Source: Manganibacter manganicus | GTDB lineage: Bacteria; Pseudomonadota; Alphaproteobacteria; Rhizobiales; Rhizobiaceae | Direction: 5' to 3' | DNA length: 64,000 nucleotides | Assembly: GCF_002075885.1 (NCBI RefSeq) | Contig: NZ_MDET01000034.1 | Span: 1-64,000 of the forward strand | Shown: piece after piece, positions 1-8,418 of the stretch | Layout: each line of letters starts with the position of its first letter | Numbering within the stretch: the stretch's first letter is position 1 | Made by a program: the position numbers and the translations under genes | The notes under the pieces: model-generated | The model's input: the letters and a program-made list of their open reading frames with translations, nothing else | What the model was told of the DNA's origin: nothing | The model's database searches: none

Positions 1-413
1 CACGGTTGTCCGCGCCCGCCGGCGTTTCTACCCTTGCCTTTCCCGGCCCATCGCCCATTTGCGAGCGCGAGCAACGCAGGTCCGGTTCGGGCCGGGCGGT
101 TCCGTTCACTGTTACGGATAACACACCCGGCGCCACACTTGCCTGGATGCTCGAGTGTGCACACCCGTTCCCGCTGGCAAGCTGCTGAGACGGATTATGC
201 GGGAAGGATGATGGGTGTGGATAAAGCGGCGAGAAAGAAATCGCCGTTAACGGGGCAAGCGCCTGATTGGCAACGGAATTATTCTTATCGATTACGGCAG
301 GCGATAAATTTCCATCCACACGGACTCGGCCGTCCTCGTGGTTCGACAACAGCCATGATTTGACCGTGAGATACAACGAACGGACGAGCCGGAGCTACCC
401 CAGTGTCTGGATC
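1..413. other. Window edge, no gene supported
   Basis: Only short overlapping frames occur here. None has a convincing ribosome binding site or a recognisable protein family. The stretch lies downstream of the minus-strand dehydrogenase that ends at 414. I see no clear rho-independent terminator, tRNA or repeat. It may belong to a gene or regulatory region cut by the window edge. Confidence 0.5.
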
Positions 414-1445
414 TTAGTTCTTGTCGACGGGCTTCGAGCGCATGCGCGAGACTGTCTCGCGCTCGGCACGCTTGGAGCGCATCGGCGGCAAGCCGCGATC
501 CATTAACGCCATGTCCTCCAAAACCATGCTGCCCATGCGCTTGAAGGCGATATCCAGCGCACCGGCCCGATGGGCTGAGCGGATGAAACCGGGTAATGCG
601 CGCACAGGATGATCTTTTGCCAGCGGCTCTTCCGGAAACACGTCGCTTGCAGCGACAATATGCTTGCTTTTGACAGCAGCCATGAGGGCATCGAAATCAA
701 CGACGCCGGCGCGCGACAGCAAAATGAAGGCCGCGCCCTTACGCATTCTGGCAAAGGCATCAGCGCCGAGAAAACCCTCATTGTCCGAAGTCACCGAAGC
801 CACCACGAAGACGAAATCGCTTCGAGAGAGCACCTCGTCCAGTGTCGCCGGCTCGACACCGTTGTCGGCCAACACGGAAGGCGGCAGCCAGGGATCATAA
901 ACGCGCGTGTGGGTGCGGAAACCGGCAAGAAGCCTGTTTAGCGCACGACCGAGATCGCCGAAGCCGACGATGCCGACCTCCGCGCCGGACAAAAGCCGTG
1001 CCGTCGCATTGCCGTCACCGCCCCAAAGTTCGCGACCCTCCCGGAAAGCGAGGTCGGCATCAATGACACCACGCGCCAGGTCAAGCGCCAAAGCCAAGCC
1101 GAGTTCGGCGACCGGTTCGGCGAAAACCAGCCCGGTGGTGACGACGTGAACCCCGCGTTGAAACAGCACTTCATAAGGCATGTTGTCTATGAGGTTGGTT
1201 TCTACATTGAAGATGCAACGCAGGTCTTTCATCTGGTGGAGCGTTTGCAAAGAAATCGGCGGCTGCCCGACAATGTAACGAACCTTTTCCAACACATCTT
1301 CCGGCAAGGAGGCCAGACCGGATGCACATGTCTCCACGATGCGGTAGCGGGACTGGAATTCGGCCAGTTGCTGCGGTGTGAATATCAGATCCAGCGTGCG
1401 CGGTTCAGGCGCGCTGATAACCAGGGGCGGATCGCTGTCCAGCAT
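414..1445 (-). CDS. D-isomer-specific 2-hydroxyacid dehydrogenase
   Basis: Probable cytosolic NAD(P)-dependent oxidoreductase of the D-2-hydroxyacid dehydrogenase/phosphoglycerate dehydrogenase family, interconverting a 2-hydroxyacid and a 2-keto acid. The Rossmann glycine motif is visible as VGIVGFGDLG in the middle of the protein. The catalytic triad follows in order: Arg in LSRAGVVD, Glu in DVFPEEP and His in SAHRAG. The length of 343 residues is normal. The frame stays open upstream to 1541, but GGAGGAAA stands 4 bases before the ATG at 1445 and the upstream part covers the operators, so 1445 is the start. It is transcribed away from the LacI gene and probably shares its regulation. It may oxidise or reduce an acid derived from the sugar taken up by the neighbouring ABC system. 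The substrate cannot be told from sequence. Confidence 0.88.
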   Translation of the reverse strand: MLDSDPPLVISAPEPRTLDLIFTPQQLAEFQSRYRIVETCASGLASLPEDVLEKVRYIVGQPPISLQTLHQMKDLRCIFNVETNLIDNMPYEVLFQRGVHVVTTGLVFAEPVAELGLALALDLARGVIDADLAFREGRELWGGDGNATARLLSGAEVGIVGFGDLGRALNRLLAGFRTHTRVYDPWLPPSVLADNGVEPATLDEVLSRSDFVFVVASVTSDNEGFLGADAFARMRKGAAFILLSRAGVVDFDALMAAVKSKHIVAASDVFPEEPLAKDHPVRALPGFIRSAHRAGALDIAFKRMGSMVLEDMALMDRGLPPMRSKRAERETVSRMRSKPVDKN

Positions 1446-1506
1446 TGAATTTCCTCCTGCCGGCGGCACGCCCAATGGCAGCCGTGATGCAAGCATATTA
1501 AAAATG

Positions 1507-1538
1507 AATCGATTTACAATTGCGAAAAATCGATTTAC
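1507..1538. promoter_or_regulatory. Two LacI-type operators, 21 bp apart
   Basis: AATCGATTTAC occurs at 1507-1517 and again at 1528-1538, exactly 21 bp apart (two helical turns). Each copy has the centre-CG palindrome AATCGATT, and the second extends to AAATCGATTT. LacI-family repressors usually bind short palindromes with a central CG. The sites lie between the divergent dehydrogenase and lacI-type gene, so autoregulation and shared control are likely. Operator function is inferred. Confidence 0.65.
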
Positions 1539-1588
1539 CACTGCTCTCGCGGGCGCTCATCGAGGGTCTGCCCTTTGGGAGGAGGTCA

Positions 1589-2695
1589 ATGGCCAGGCAG
1601 GGTCTTAACCAGCGACGTCCGTCGATCCACGACGTGGCCAGTCATGCCGGCGTGTCCGCTGCCACGGTGTCGAAGGTATTGCGAGGCGTGGCAACCGTAA
1701 AATCCGCCAATGCCAAACGGGTGTTCGAAGCTGTCGAACAACTCAGCTATCGCATCGATCCGCTGGCTTCCGAACTCAGACGTTCAAAACGCCGTATCAT
1801 CGGGGCCATAGTGCCTGAATTCGAAAGCGAATTCTTCGGCAGCATCGTGACCGAACTGGAACGGTTGGCTGAACAGCGTGGCTACGCCCTGGTCGCCGCA
1901 TCCAGCCGCGAATCCGAAACGCGCGAGACGGAAATTCTCGAACGCATGCACGACTGGCGTGTTTCGGGCGTCGTATTGTCGCCGGTACGCAACGAACACG
2001 GCCCGGCGGCTGCCTTCATGAAGACCAATGGCATGACCGGCGTCATGATCGATCGGGTGATTGCCAGCGATACCTTCGACACGGTTTCGGCCGATAGTGC
2101 TGCGGCCAGCGCCGAGGTGGCTCGTGCATTGGTCGCCAGGGGCCACCGCCATGTCCTGGTCATCGGGCTTGGGGAACAGGCCGCGACGGTGCATGCGCGT
2201 CTGGACGGTTTCCGCAGTCAGGCGCAGGCGATCGCGCCGGACATGCGCATCGATGTTATCCTTTCGGAAAGCGAAGTGGCTCCTCTTCGCGCCGCGCTCC
2301 GCAGCTATTTCAGCAAGGGCGAGCGACCAACCGCCGTGTATTCACTTTTTTTGAAAGGCACTCTGGTGGCCTTGTCGGAATTTCGGCGGCAGGCTTGGCA
2401 TTGCCCTGCCGATATATCGCTGGTCGGCTTTGACGATGCCGAATGGATGCAGGTGACATTTCCGGCCATCGCGGCCGTGGTTCAGCCGGTGCGGCGCATA
2501 GCGATGCAGGCCATGGATCTGCTCTTTCGCAGGATCGAGGGAGATGACGGTCCGCCACGGATGCTGCTTGAACCTTGCAAGGTGTTGATGCGCGAATCCG
2601 TCAGCCCGCCTGGCAGCGACCGCTTTCGAGATCAAAAGGCGAGCAATGGCTTGCCCCCACAGGTCGGAGCTATCAGTTGTCCACTGACGACGTGA
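1589..2695 (+). CDS. LacI-family transcriptional regulator
   Basis: Sugar-responsive DNA-binding repressor. The N-terminus carries the LacI helix-turn-helix (IHDVASHAGVSAATVSKVL at about residues 12-30). A periplasmic-binding-protein-like effector domain follows (from RRIIGAIVPEFESEFFG on). The protein has 368 residues, slightly longer than the usual 330-350 because of a polar C-terminal tail. The start at 1589 is set by GGAGGAGGTC directly upstream; a TTG-initiated extension to 1520 would run through the operator and is rejected. It is divergent from the 2-hydroxyacid dehydrogenase and upstream of a sugar ABC operon, the usual arrangement for a local repressor of uptake and catabolism. The effector is unknown, most likely the transported sugar or a derivative. 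Confidence 0.93.
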   Translation: MARQGLNQRRPSIHDVASHAGVSAATVSKVLRGVATVKSANAKRVFEAVEQLSYRIDPLASELRRSKRRIIGAIVPEFESEFFGSIVTELERLAEQRGYALVAASSRESETRETEILERMHDWRVSGVVLSPVRNEHGPAAAFMKTNGMTGVMIDRVIASDTFDTVSADSAAASAEVARALVARGHRHVLVIGLGEQAATVHARLDGFRSQAQAIAPDMRIDVILSESEVAPLRAALRSYFSKGERPTAVYSLFLKGTLVALSEFRRQAWHCPADISLVGFDDAEWMQVTFPAIAAVVQPVRRIAMQAMDLLFRRIEGDDGPPRMLLEPCKVLMRESVSPPGSDRFRDQKASNGLPPQVGAISCPLTT

Positions 2696-2724
2696 CATTT
2701 TCTTGCAACAAGGGAGGAATAATT

Positions 2725-3708
2725 ATGTCCAAACGGAGTAAATGGCGCGTTGCTGCCGCGCTCGGCGCCGCTTTAGCGGTGGCGTCCGTGGGAATAGCCA
2801 AGGCTGATGATGGCGAATATGGCGTGCTCATGAAGACGCTGGCCAATCCATTTTGGGGCGCAATGGCTGAAGGCGTGAAGGCCGGAGCAGAAAAGGCTGG
2901 CGTAAAATATTTCCTTCAAGCCGCTGAAAGCGACCAGGCAAGCGAGCCACAGCTCAATCTGTGCAATACGATGTTGCAGCGCAAGCCGGTGGCGATGATT
3001 ACCGCGGCCATCAGCTCGACCAATTTGTTGCCGTGTCTCAAGGCCGCGCAGGACGCTAAAATCAAGATCGTCGACCTGGACAACAATCTCGACCAGACTG
3101 TGCTCGACAATGAGGGTATCAAGGTTACCTTCCATATCGGATCCGACAACATTGCGGCCGGCGCCCAAGCCGCGGATTATCTCGCACAAAAGCTCGGCAA
3201 GGATGCCAAAGGACCGGTTCTGGTCATTGAAGGCCTGTCCGGCAATATTACGAGCCAGAAGCGGGCCAGCGGCTTTGCCGACAGGCTGAAGGAAGCGGCG
3301 CCGGGCCTTGAAATCATCGGCTCGTTGCCGGGCGACTGGGATCGCGGCAAGGCCGCGTCGATTGCCAACGATACGCTGACCGCACATCCCGATCTCGCGG
3401 CCATCTTCTGTGCCAATGACGGAATGGCGCTGGGAGCGGTCGAGGCTGTCTATGCAGCCGGCAAGGGTGATCAGGTGACGATCATCGGCGTCGACGGCAA
3501 TTCGGATGCGGTCAAGTCGATCAAGCAGGGCCGCCTCAACGCATCGGTCGCTCAACTGCCCTATCTGGTTGGAGAACAGGCCGTCGAAAACGTCAAGAAA
3601 GCGTTGGCCGGAGAAACCGTACCTGAAAGCATTGCAGTTCCTACGCTTGTCGTGACCAAGGACACGCTTGAAGCTGGCACCGATCCGCTGCTGAAATATC
3701 TGAAATAA
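2725..3708 (+). CDS. Sugar ABC transporter substrate-binding protein (RbsB type)
   Basis: Periplasmic ligand-binding component of a carbohydrate (CUT2/ribose-type) ABC importer. The first 26 residues form a Sec signal peptide (basic start, hydrophobic stretch, cleavage near GIAKA/DDGEY). The mature part shows the PBP-I fold signatures MKTLANPFWGAMAEGVKAGA and FCANDGMALGAVEAV. The length of 327 residues fits the family. The start at 2725 follows GGGAGGAATAATT. It lies 29 bp after the LacI regulator and leads permease and ATPase genes. A perfect GC-rich hairpin lies directly after the stop codon, probably protecting this mRNA segment so that the binding protein is made in excess. The sugar is unknown; the epimerase downstream suggests a ketose or uncommon hexose. 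Confidence 0.92.
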   Translation: MSKRSKWRVAAALGAALAVASVGIAKADDGEYGVLMKTLANPFWGAMAEGVKAGAEKAGVKYFLQAAESDQASEPQLNLCNTMLQRKPVAMITAAISSTNLLPCLKAAQDAKIKIVDLDNNLDQTVLDNEGIKVTFHIGSDNIAAGAQAADYLAQKLGKDAKGPVLVIEGLSGNITSQKRASGFADRLKEAAPGLEIIGSLPGDWDRGKAASIANDTLTAHPDLAAIFCANDGMALGAVEAVYAAGKGDQVTIIGVDGNSDAVKSIKQGRLNASVAQLPYLVGEQAVENVKKALAGETVPESIAVPTLVVTKDTLEAGTDPLLKYLK

Positions 3709-3725
3709 GCACGATGACTGTCCGA

Positions 3726-3748
3726 GCCGGCCGGTGCCGCCGGCCGGC
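3726..3748 (+). other. Intercistronic hairpin after binding-protein gene
   Basis: GCCGGCCGG at 3726-3734 pairs perfectly with CCGGCCGGC at 3740-3748 around a 5-base loop. No T-run follows, so it is more likely an mRNA-stabilising or processing element than a full terminator. It lies 18 bp after the binding-protein stop and also argues that the permease starts downstream of it. Confidence 0.6.
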
Positions 3749-3806
3749 AGGAAATATCGCTCGCGGCATTCTCGGGAGCGCATTGGACAAAAGCGAGCCG
3801 CACTCA

Positions 3807-4799
3807 ATGATTGCTGACGGGACACAATCCAATCCATGGACACGCGCGCAACGTGCCTGTGTAGAGAGCCTGCATATAAGGCTGGAATCGCTTGTCGTGC
3901 TGATTGGACTTGCCGCCGTCATGACGGTGCTGTCGCCTTATTTCCTGTCGCTTTCCAATCTTTTGAACATCCTGCTCGCCACATCCACGATTGGTGTTCT
4001 GGCGATCTCGGCCACCTTTGTGCTTGGCGCGGGCGGGCTGGACCTTTCGATCGGATCGGTGATGGGCCTGGCTGGCGTGGTGGGCGCATTGGTTGCGGTG
4101 AACCTGAACTGGCCATGGCCGCTTGCCGTATTGGCCTGCTTGTTGGCAGGTGCGGCAGCCGGCAACATCAACGGGCAACTCGTCACGCGTGCTTTCGTGC
4201 CGGCTTTCATCGTGACGCTCGGCATGCTGGGTTTGGCCCGTGGCTTGGCTTTGGTCATTTCGAATGGCCGGGCGATCTATGGTCTGCCCTCTGCCATGGT
4301 CTACATCGGCCAAGGGCGCCCTTTCGGCATTCCGATGCCGGTGATCATCTTCGTCGTAACGGCCCTGCTGGCGCATTGTGTGCTGGCCTATACCCGCTTT
4401 GGCCGGCACACCCTGGCTTTAGGTGATAGCGAGGGTGCGGCGCGGGCAGCCGGTATCCGTGTGGCGCATCATAGCCGCATCATCTACACGCTTTCCGGCG
4501 CACTTGCCGGCCTTGCCGGCCTTCTCTTCACGGCGCGCGTCAATGCCGGCGATCCTACAGCCGGTCTCAACTATGAACTGACGGCAATCACCGCCGCCAT
4601 AATTGGCGGCACCAATCTGTTCGGCGGTCGCGCCTCTATTCTCGGCACCATCATTGGCGCGCTGATCATGGGGGTGCTGCAGAACGGGCTGACGCTGATG
4701 GCCGTCCAATCCTATTACCAGCAAATGGCGATCGGCGCGGTGCTGATCCTTGCGGTGTTTATCGACCAATACCAGGTGCGCCGGGAGAGTCGGGTATGA
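3807..4799 (+). CDS. Sugar ABC transporter permease (RbsC type)
   Basis: Integral inner-membrane permease of the CUT2 class. Many hydrophobic segments are visible, with the family hallmark GAGGLDLSIGSVMGLAGVVG in the first half and IGGTNLFGGRASILGTIIGA near the end. With this start it is 330 residues, normal for the family. The start is uncertain: an upstream ATG at 3714 would run through the GC-rich hairpin, TTG at 3783 has GGGAG four bases before it, and ATG at 3807 has no clear ribosome binding site. Its last four bases overlap the ATPase start (ATGA), which implies translational coupling. It should pair as a homodimer with the single-domain ATPase that follows. Confidence 0.9.
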   Translation: MIADGTQSNPWTRAQRACVESLHIRLESLVVLIGLAAVMTVLSPYFLSLSNLLNILLATSTIGVLAISATFVLGAGGLDLSIGSVMGLAGVVGALVAVNLNWPWPLAVLACLLAGAAAGNINGQLVTRAFVPAFIVTLGMLGLARGLALVISNGRAIYGLPSAMVYIGQGRPFGIPMPVIIFVVTALLAHCVLAYTRFGRHTLALGDSEGAARAAGIRVAHHSRIIYTLSGALAGLAGLLFTARVNAGDPTAGLNYELTAITAAIIGGTNLFGGRASILGTIIGALIMGVLQNGLTLMAVQSYYQQMAIGAVLILAVFIDQYQVRRESRV

Positions 4800-5572
4800 C
4801 CTTGCTCAAACTGACGGGCATTACCAAGAGCTTCGGTTCGGTCGACGTTCTGCATGGTGTCGATTTGACGGTGCGCAAGGGGGAGGTAGTCGGCCTCGTC
4901 GGCGACAACGGCGCCGGCAAGTCGACCTTGATGAAGACAATCACCGGTATTTATCGGGCGGACGCCGGCGCGGTCGAACTGGACGGACAGGACATTCTGC
5001 CGCTGGATCCTGGCGCACGGCGCCAACTCGGCATCGAGATGATCTATCAGGATCTGTCGCTGGCAAAGCAGCAGGATGTTGCCAGCAACATCTTTCTCGG
5101 CCGTGAACCGACCGTGAAGCTGTTCGGGTTCATTCCCGGCTTCGTCGACAAGGGTGCAATGAACAGGCAGGCGCAACAGATGATTGAGCGTCTGGGCGCG
5201 CGTCTGCCTGCGCTCAACCGCCCGGTTGGATCCTTTTCCGGCGGCCAGCAGCAGACGGTGGCGATTGCACGCGCGCTGACCTTCAATCCGAAGCTGGTCA
5301 TCATGGACGAGCCAACTGCCGCGCTCGCCGTGCGCGAGGTGCAGGGCGTGCTTGACCTGATCCGGCGGCTGCGCTCGGAAGGCATCGCCGTGATCTTGAT
5401 CTCTCACCGGCTAAACGACGTGCTTGCCGTTACCGACCGCATCGTGGTGCTGCGCCACGGCCGCGCCGCTGCCGATCTGACAACGGCCGAAACCGGCATG
5501 AACGAGGTCGTCGCCAGCATCGTCGGCGGTGGTGACACCAGCGCTGCGGCGGCGCACGAACAACAAGGTTGA
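4796..5572 (+). CDS. Sugar ABC transporter ATP-binding protein, single domain
   Basis: Cytoplasmic ATPase energising the preceding permease. Walker A is GDNGAGKST (about residue 37), the ABC signature SFSGGQQQ and Walker B LVIMDEPTAAL; the switch His follows in LISHRL. It is 258 residues with one nucleotide-binding domain. Ribose/galactose-type systems usually carry a fused double ATPase of about 500 residues, so this one is expected to work as a homodimer, as in the shorter FrcA-like branch. It overlaps the permease by 4 bp and is followed within 5 bp by the epimerase gene, so the five genes from 1589 to 6435 form one operon. Confidence 0.92.
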   Translation: MTLLKLTGITKSFGSVDVLHGVDLTVRKGEVVGLVGDNGAGKSTLMKTITGIYRADAGAVELDGQDILPLDPGARRQLGIEMIYQDLSLAKQQDVASNIFLGREPTVKLFGFIPGFVDKGAMNRQAQQMIERLGARLPALNRPVGSFSGGQQQTVAIARALTFNPKLVIMDEPTAALAVREVQGVLDLIRRLRSEGIAVILISHRLNDVLAVTDRIVVLRHGRAAADLTTAETGMNEVVASIVGGGDTSAAAAHEQQG

Positions 5573-5577
5573 ATTCA

Positions 5578-6435
5578 ATGGCCAATACCTTCGGACTGCA
5601 CACTTTCGCTATCGCGCCTGTCTGGGATATTGCCCGGATCGAACCACAGATGGAACAGTTGAAGGCGCAAGGCATCGGCTTGCTGGAAATTCCGCTTCTG
5701 CGTCCATCGGAAATCGACACTGGCGCGGCGCGCTCGTTCGCCGATCGCCATGATATTGAACTGATCGCTTCGCTCGGCCTGCCTGCGACGATCGACGTCA
5801 TCGAGCAGCCTCAGGACGGATTGGCATTTCTGGAGCCGGCGTTCCGCGTCTGTGCCGAAATCGGCAGCTTCGGCCTGGCGGGCGTTACCTACGCAACCCT
5901 CGGCAAGACGACGGGGCGCGCGCCGACGCAAAGGGAAATCGATGGGACATGCCGCTTTCTGGAAAAGGCTGCCGCGCTCGCAAAGTCATATAAGCTCAAG
6001 CTCGGCATCGAGCCCTGCAACCGCTATGAAACGCATCTGATCAATACGGGCGAGGCAGCCGCGAACATCATCAGGCGCACCGGTGCGGACAACATCTTCA
6101 TCCATCTCGATACCTATCACATGCATATCGAGGAAGAGAGCTTTTCCTCAGGGTTCGAGGCCGCGGCGCCGTTCCTGGGTTACCTGCACGTCTCGGAAGC
6201 CAATCGCGGCGTACCGGGCCAGGGAATGTTGAACTGGGCAGCTTGCATGAATGCCTTGGCGAATATCGACTATCGTGGACCGGTCACGCTCGAAAGCATG
6301 AACCATGTCGATGTCGACATCGCCGGCGCTCTTGCCATATGGCGGCCGGTCGCCAAACGGCCGGCGGACGTCGTCGAAGTCGGGCTGCCATTCCTGCGCG
6401 ACATAGCCCATCAGGCCGGGATTTTATTGGGATGA
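5578..6435 (+). CDS. Sugar phosphate isomerase/epimerase (TIM barrel)
   Basis: Metal-dependent TIM-barrel enzyme of the AP-endonuclease-2-like fold, related to D-tagatose/D-psicose 3-epimerases and hydroxypyruvate isomerases. The expected metal and catalytic residues are in order: Glu in GIEPCNRYETH, Asp and His in HLDTYHMH, His in LHVSEANRGVPGQG, Glu in VTLESMN. It is 285 residues, normal length. The start ATG at 5578 is preferred to the TTG at 5569 that overlaps the ATPase stop, as the protein then begins directly with the first barrel strand (MANTFGLHTF). As last gene of the ABC operon it probably epimerises the imported ketose, or its dehydrogenated product, before phosphorylation. The exact substrate is not determinable. 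Confidence 0.87.
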   Translation: MANTFGLHTFAIAPVWDIARIEPQMEQLKAQGIGLLEIPLLRPSEIDTGAARSFADRHDIELIASLGLPATIDVIEQPQDGLAFLEPAFRVCAEIGSFGLAGVTYATLGKTTGRAPTQREIDGTCRFLEKAAALAKSYKLKLGIEPCNRYETHLINTGEAAANIIRRTGADNIFIHLDTYHMHIEEESFSSGFEAAAPFLGYLHVSEANRGVPGQGMLNWAACMNALANIDYRGPVTLESMNHVDVDIAGALAIWRPVAKRPADVVEVGLPFLRDIAHQAGILLG

Positions 6436-6440
6436 GCGCG

Positions 6441-6465
6441 GCGGCGCAAAAATTAGCGCTGCTTT
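6441..6465 (+). terminator. Candidate rho-independent terminator
   Basis: GCGGCGC at 6441-6447 pairs with GCGCTGC at 6456-6462 (one G-T wobble) around an A-rich 8-base loop, followed by only three T. It lies a few bases after the epimerase stop codon. The weak T-run limits confidence. Confidence 0.4.
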
Positions 6466-6760
6466 GTCAGAAATGAATTTTGGCTCGCTGCAACGCGCCG
6501 CCGCCTGCCTGCTGGAAACAACATGGGCGGTTGCAAGGGTGTCGTGCCTTCGCCACGCTCTCCAAGATCGAGACCATGACGATGTTCAGAGATTCGATCT
6601 TGGCGCATTGAACCAACACCGACATCTGAGTCATGCGAAATCAGGAAATTATTTCCTTGTCTCGCAATTGGCCCACCTCGCGAAAGAGCCAATATGCGCG
6701 GCGTGGTTCACGCGGTCCGTTCCGGAAAACGTGATTGGTCCTAATTTGGTATAAAAGTGG

Positions 6761-6790
6761 TTGACAGGTTGTCGCGCACGAACCTACACT
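6761..6790 (+). promoter_or_regulatory. Sigma70-type promoter of the liv-type operon
   Basis: TTGACA at 6761-6766 is followed after 18 bases by TACACT at 6785-6790. This is a consensus -35 and a fair -10, placed about 150 bp before the livG-type gene. No competing gene start lies between. It is the best housekeeping-type promoter seen in this part of the window. Confidence 0.55.
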
Positions 6791-6944
6791 GACAGTGAAA
6801 TAACTTTCGCGATATGGGGACTTGTGAGGCGTTCCATGAATGGAGCGTCGTGAAGAATTTTTGTCGCGCTTGTATTCAATCGGCGAGTTCGTGAATGGAA
6901 AAATCCGCGCGGGCATGCCTGGCAGTATCCAACGGGAGGTTGCA

Positions 6945-7721
6945 CTGTCCGACGCACCGATTCTGGAATTGCGTAATGTCACGCGCAAATTCGGCGGCCT
7001 GACTGCCGTCAATAATCTTTCCTTTTCCGTCGCGCCCAACAGTATCCATGGCCTTATTGGTCCGAATGGCGCGGGAAAAACCACGACTTTCAGTTTGGTC
7101 AGCGGGTATTACAAACCGACCAGCGGCAATGTCCTCTATCAAGGGCAGGACGTCTCCGGTCTCAAGACAAGCCGGTTGGCCCAGCGCGGCCTGATCCGCA
7201 CCTTCCAGGGCACGACGCTGTTTCAGGAATTCAGCGTGCTCGACAATGTCCGCGTCGGCTGCCATCGCTCGGCTGGCGCCAGCTTTACATCGCGCATCAC
7301 CGGGCGTGACGCGACGATCGAGCGTGCTGCCGACAAGAAGGCGCGCGAGGCGCTGGAACTGTTCGATCTCGGTGGGCTTGCGAACGAGCCGGCATCCAGC
7401 CTGCCGCATGGCCATCAGCGTGCGCTCGGCATGGCGGTGGCGCTGGCCGCCGACCCTACACTGATCCTGCTCGATGAACCGTTCACCGGCATGAACCCGG
7501 AGGAGACGCGGCGCATGATGGAGCATGTGCGCCGCATCCGTGACGAGCGCGACATCACCATCATGCTGGTCGAACACGACATGCAGGCCGTCATGGGTCT
7601 GTGCGAACGCATCACGGTGATGAACTTCGGCGAGTTCCTTGTCGAAGGAACGCCGCAGGAGATCGCCAGCGACCCGCGCGTGATCGAGGCTTATCTGGGG
7701 CGTGCTGACGATGCTGCTTGA
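6945..7721 (+). CDS. livG: Branched-chain amino acid/amide-type ABC ATPase (LivG type)
   Basis: First ATPase of a HAAT-family importer. Walker A is GLIGPNGAGKTTT, Walker B LILLDEPFTGMNP, with the LivG insertion between them and the switch His in LVEHDM. The ABC signature is unusual: LPHGHQR instead of LSxGQ. The frame is open from 6840, but GGGAGG at 6934-6939 stands five bases before a CTG at 6945. Starting there gives MSDAPILELRNV, the typical LivG beginning, and a normal 258 residues. I therefore prefer the rare CTG start; the nearest ordinary start is ATG at 6915 without a ribosome binding site. It overlaps livF, forming the operon head. Confidence 0.85.
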   Translation: MSDAPILELRNVTRKFGGLTAVNNLSFSVAPNSIHGLIGPNGAGKTTTFSLVSGYYKPTSGNVLYQGQDVSGLKTSRLAQRGLIRTFQGTTLFQEFSVLDNVRVGCHRSAGASFTSRITGRDATIERAADKKAREALELFDLGGLANEPASSLPHGHQRALGMAVALAADPTLILLDEPFTGMNPEETRRMMEHVRRIRDERDITIMLVEHDMQAVMGLCERITVMNFGEFLVEGTPQEIASDPRVIEAYLGRADDAA

Positions 7722-8418
7722 AGTTCGCGACCTGCATGTCCACTACCAGAAGGTTGCCGCCCTCAAGGGTGTCAGCTTGCAGGTGCCCTCTGGTGGAATC
7801 GTGACCATCATCGGCGCCAACGGCGCCGGAAAGAGCACGACGCTCCGATCGATCTCCGGGCTTGCCCGCGCCTCGCGGGGCGAGATTCATTTCGATGGCG
7901 AGCGGATCGACAATCTGCCGGCGGAAAAGATCGTTGCGCGCGGCATCGCCCATGTGCCGGAAGGGCGGCGCATCTTTCCCGACCTCACGGTCGAGGAAAA
8001 TCTGCGTATCGGCGCGTTCCTGCGCGCCGACAAGGCGAAGATAGAAAGCGACATCGAGGACATCTTTCACCGGTTTCCGCGTCTCAAGGAGCGGCGCACT
8101 CAATGGGCGCGCACGCTTTCGGGTGGGGAGCAGCAAATGGTGGCAATCGGCCGGGCGCTGATGTCGGGGCCGAAGCTGCTGTTGCTGGACGAGCCTTCCA
8201 TGGGGCTTTCGCCAGTGATGGTGCAGGAAATGGCGAGCATCGTTTCGGGCATCGCCGAGCGCGGTGTGCCGGTGGTGCTGGTCGAGCAGAATGCCGGCCT
8301 GGCGCTGAAACTGGCGTCCTATGCCTATGTGCTTGAGGTCGGCACGGTTGCCGTCGAAGGCAAGGCCGCCGATCTGAAGACCAATGACCATGTGCGGAGG
8401 GCGTATCTTGGTGCGTGA
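7711..8418 (+). CDS. livF: Branched-chain amino acid/amide-type ABC ATPase (LivF type)
   Basis: Second ATPase of the importer, dimerising with the LivG-type protein. Walker A is IIGANGAGKSTT, the signature LSGGEQQMVAIGRAL, Walker B LLLLDEPSMGLSP, switch His replaced in the usual LivF manner by LVEQNA. It has 235 residues, normal for LivF. The ATG at 7711 is chosen over the GTG at 7702 because GGGG at 7697-7700 is well spaced only for the ATG. The start lies inside the livG reading frame, and the end overlaps the GTG start of the next gene by 8 bp, so translation is coupled along the operon. Confidence 0.92.
   Translation: MLLEVRDLHVHYQKVAALKGVSLQVPSGGIVTIIGANGAGKSTTLRSISGLARASRGEIHFDGERIDNLPAEKIVARGIAHVPEGRRIFPDLTVEENLRIGAFLRADKAKIESDIEDIFHRFPRLKERRTQWARTLSGGEQQMVAIGRALMSGPKLLLLDEPSMGLSPVMVQEMASIVSGIAERGVPVVLVEQNAGLALKLASYAYVLEVGTVAVEGKAADLKTNDHVRRAYLGA

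Larger units (their letters stand above)
6436..6944. other. Intergenic region before the liv-type operon
   Basis: About 500 bases without a convincing gene. It holds a candidate terminator just after the epimerase, a good promoter at 6761-6790, and a stretch (6840-6944) that is open in the livG frame but does not resemble the family. ATTGGTCCTA at 6734-6743 recurs inside the GntR inverted repeat at 44469. Confidence 0.5.

Noticed and set aside
3714..3806. N-terminal extension of the first sugar permease
   Set aside because: It crosses a perfect GC-rich hairpin, has no ribosome binding site at its ATG and does not resemble the family; an intermediate TTG at 3783 remains possible.
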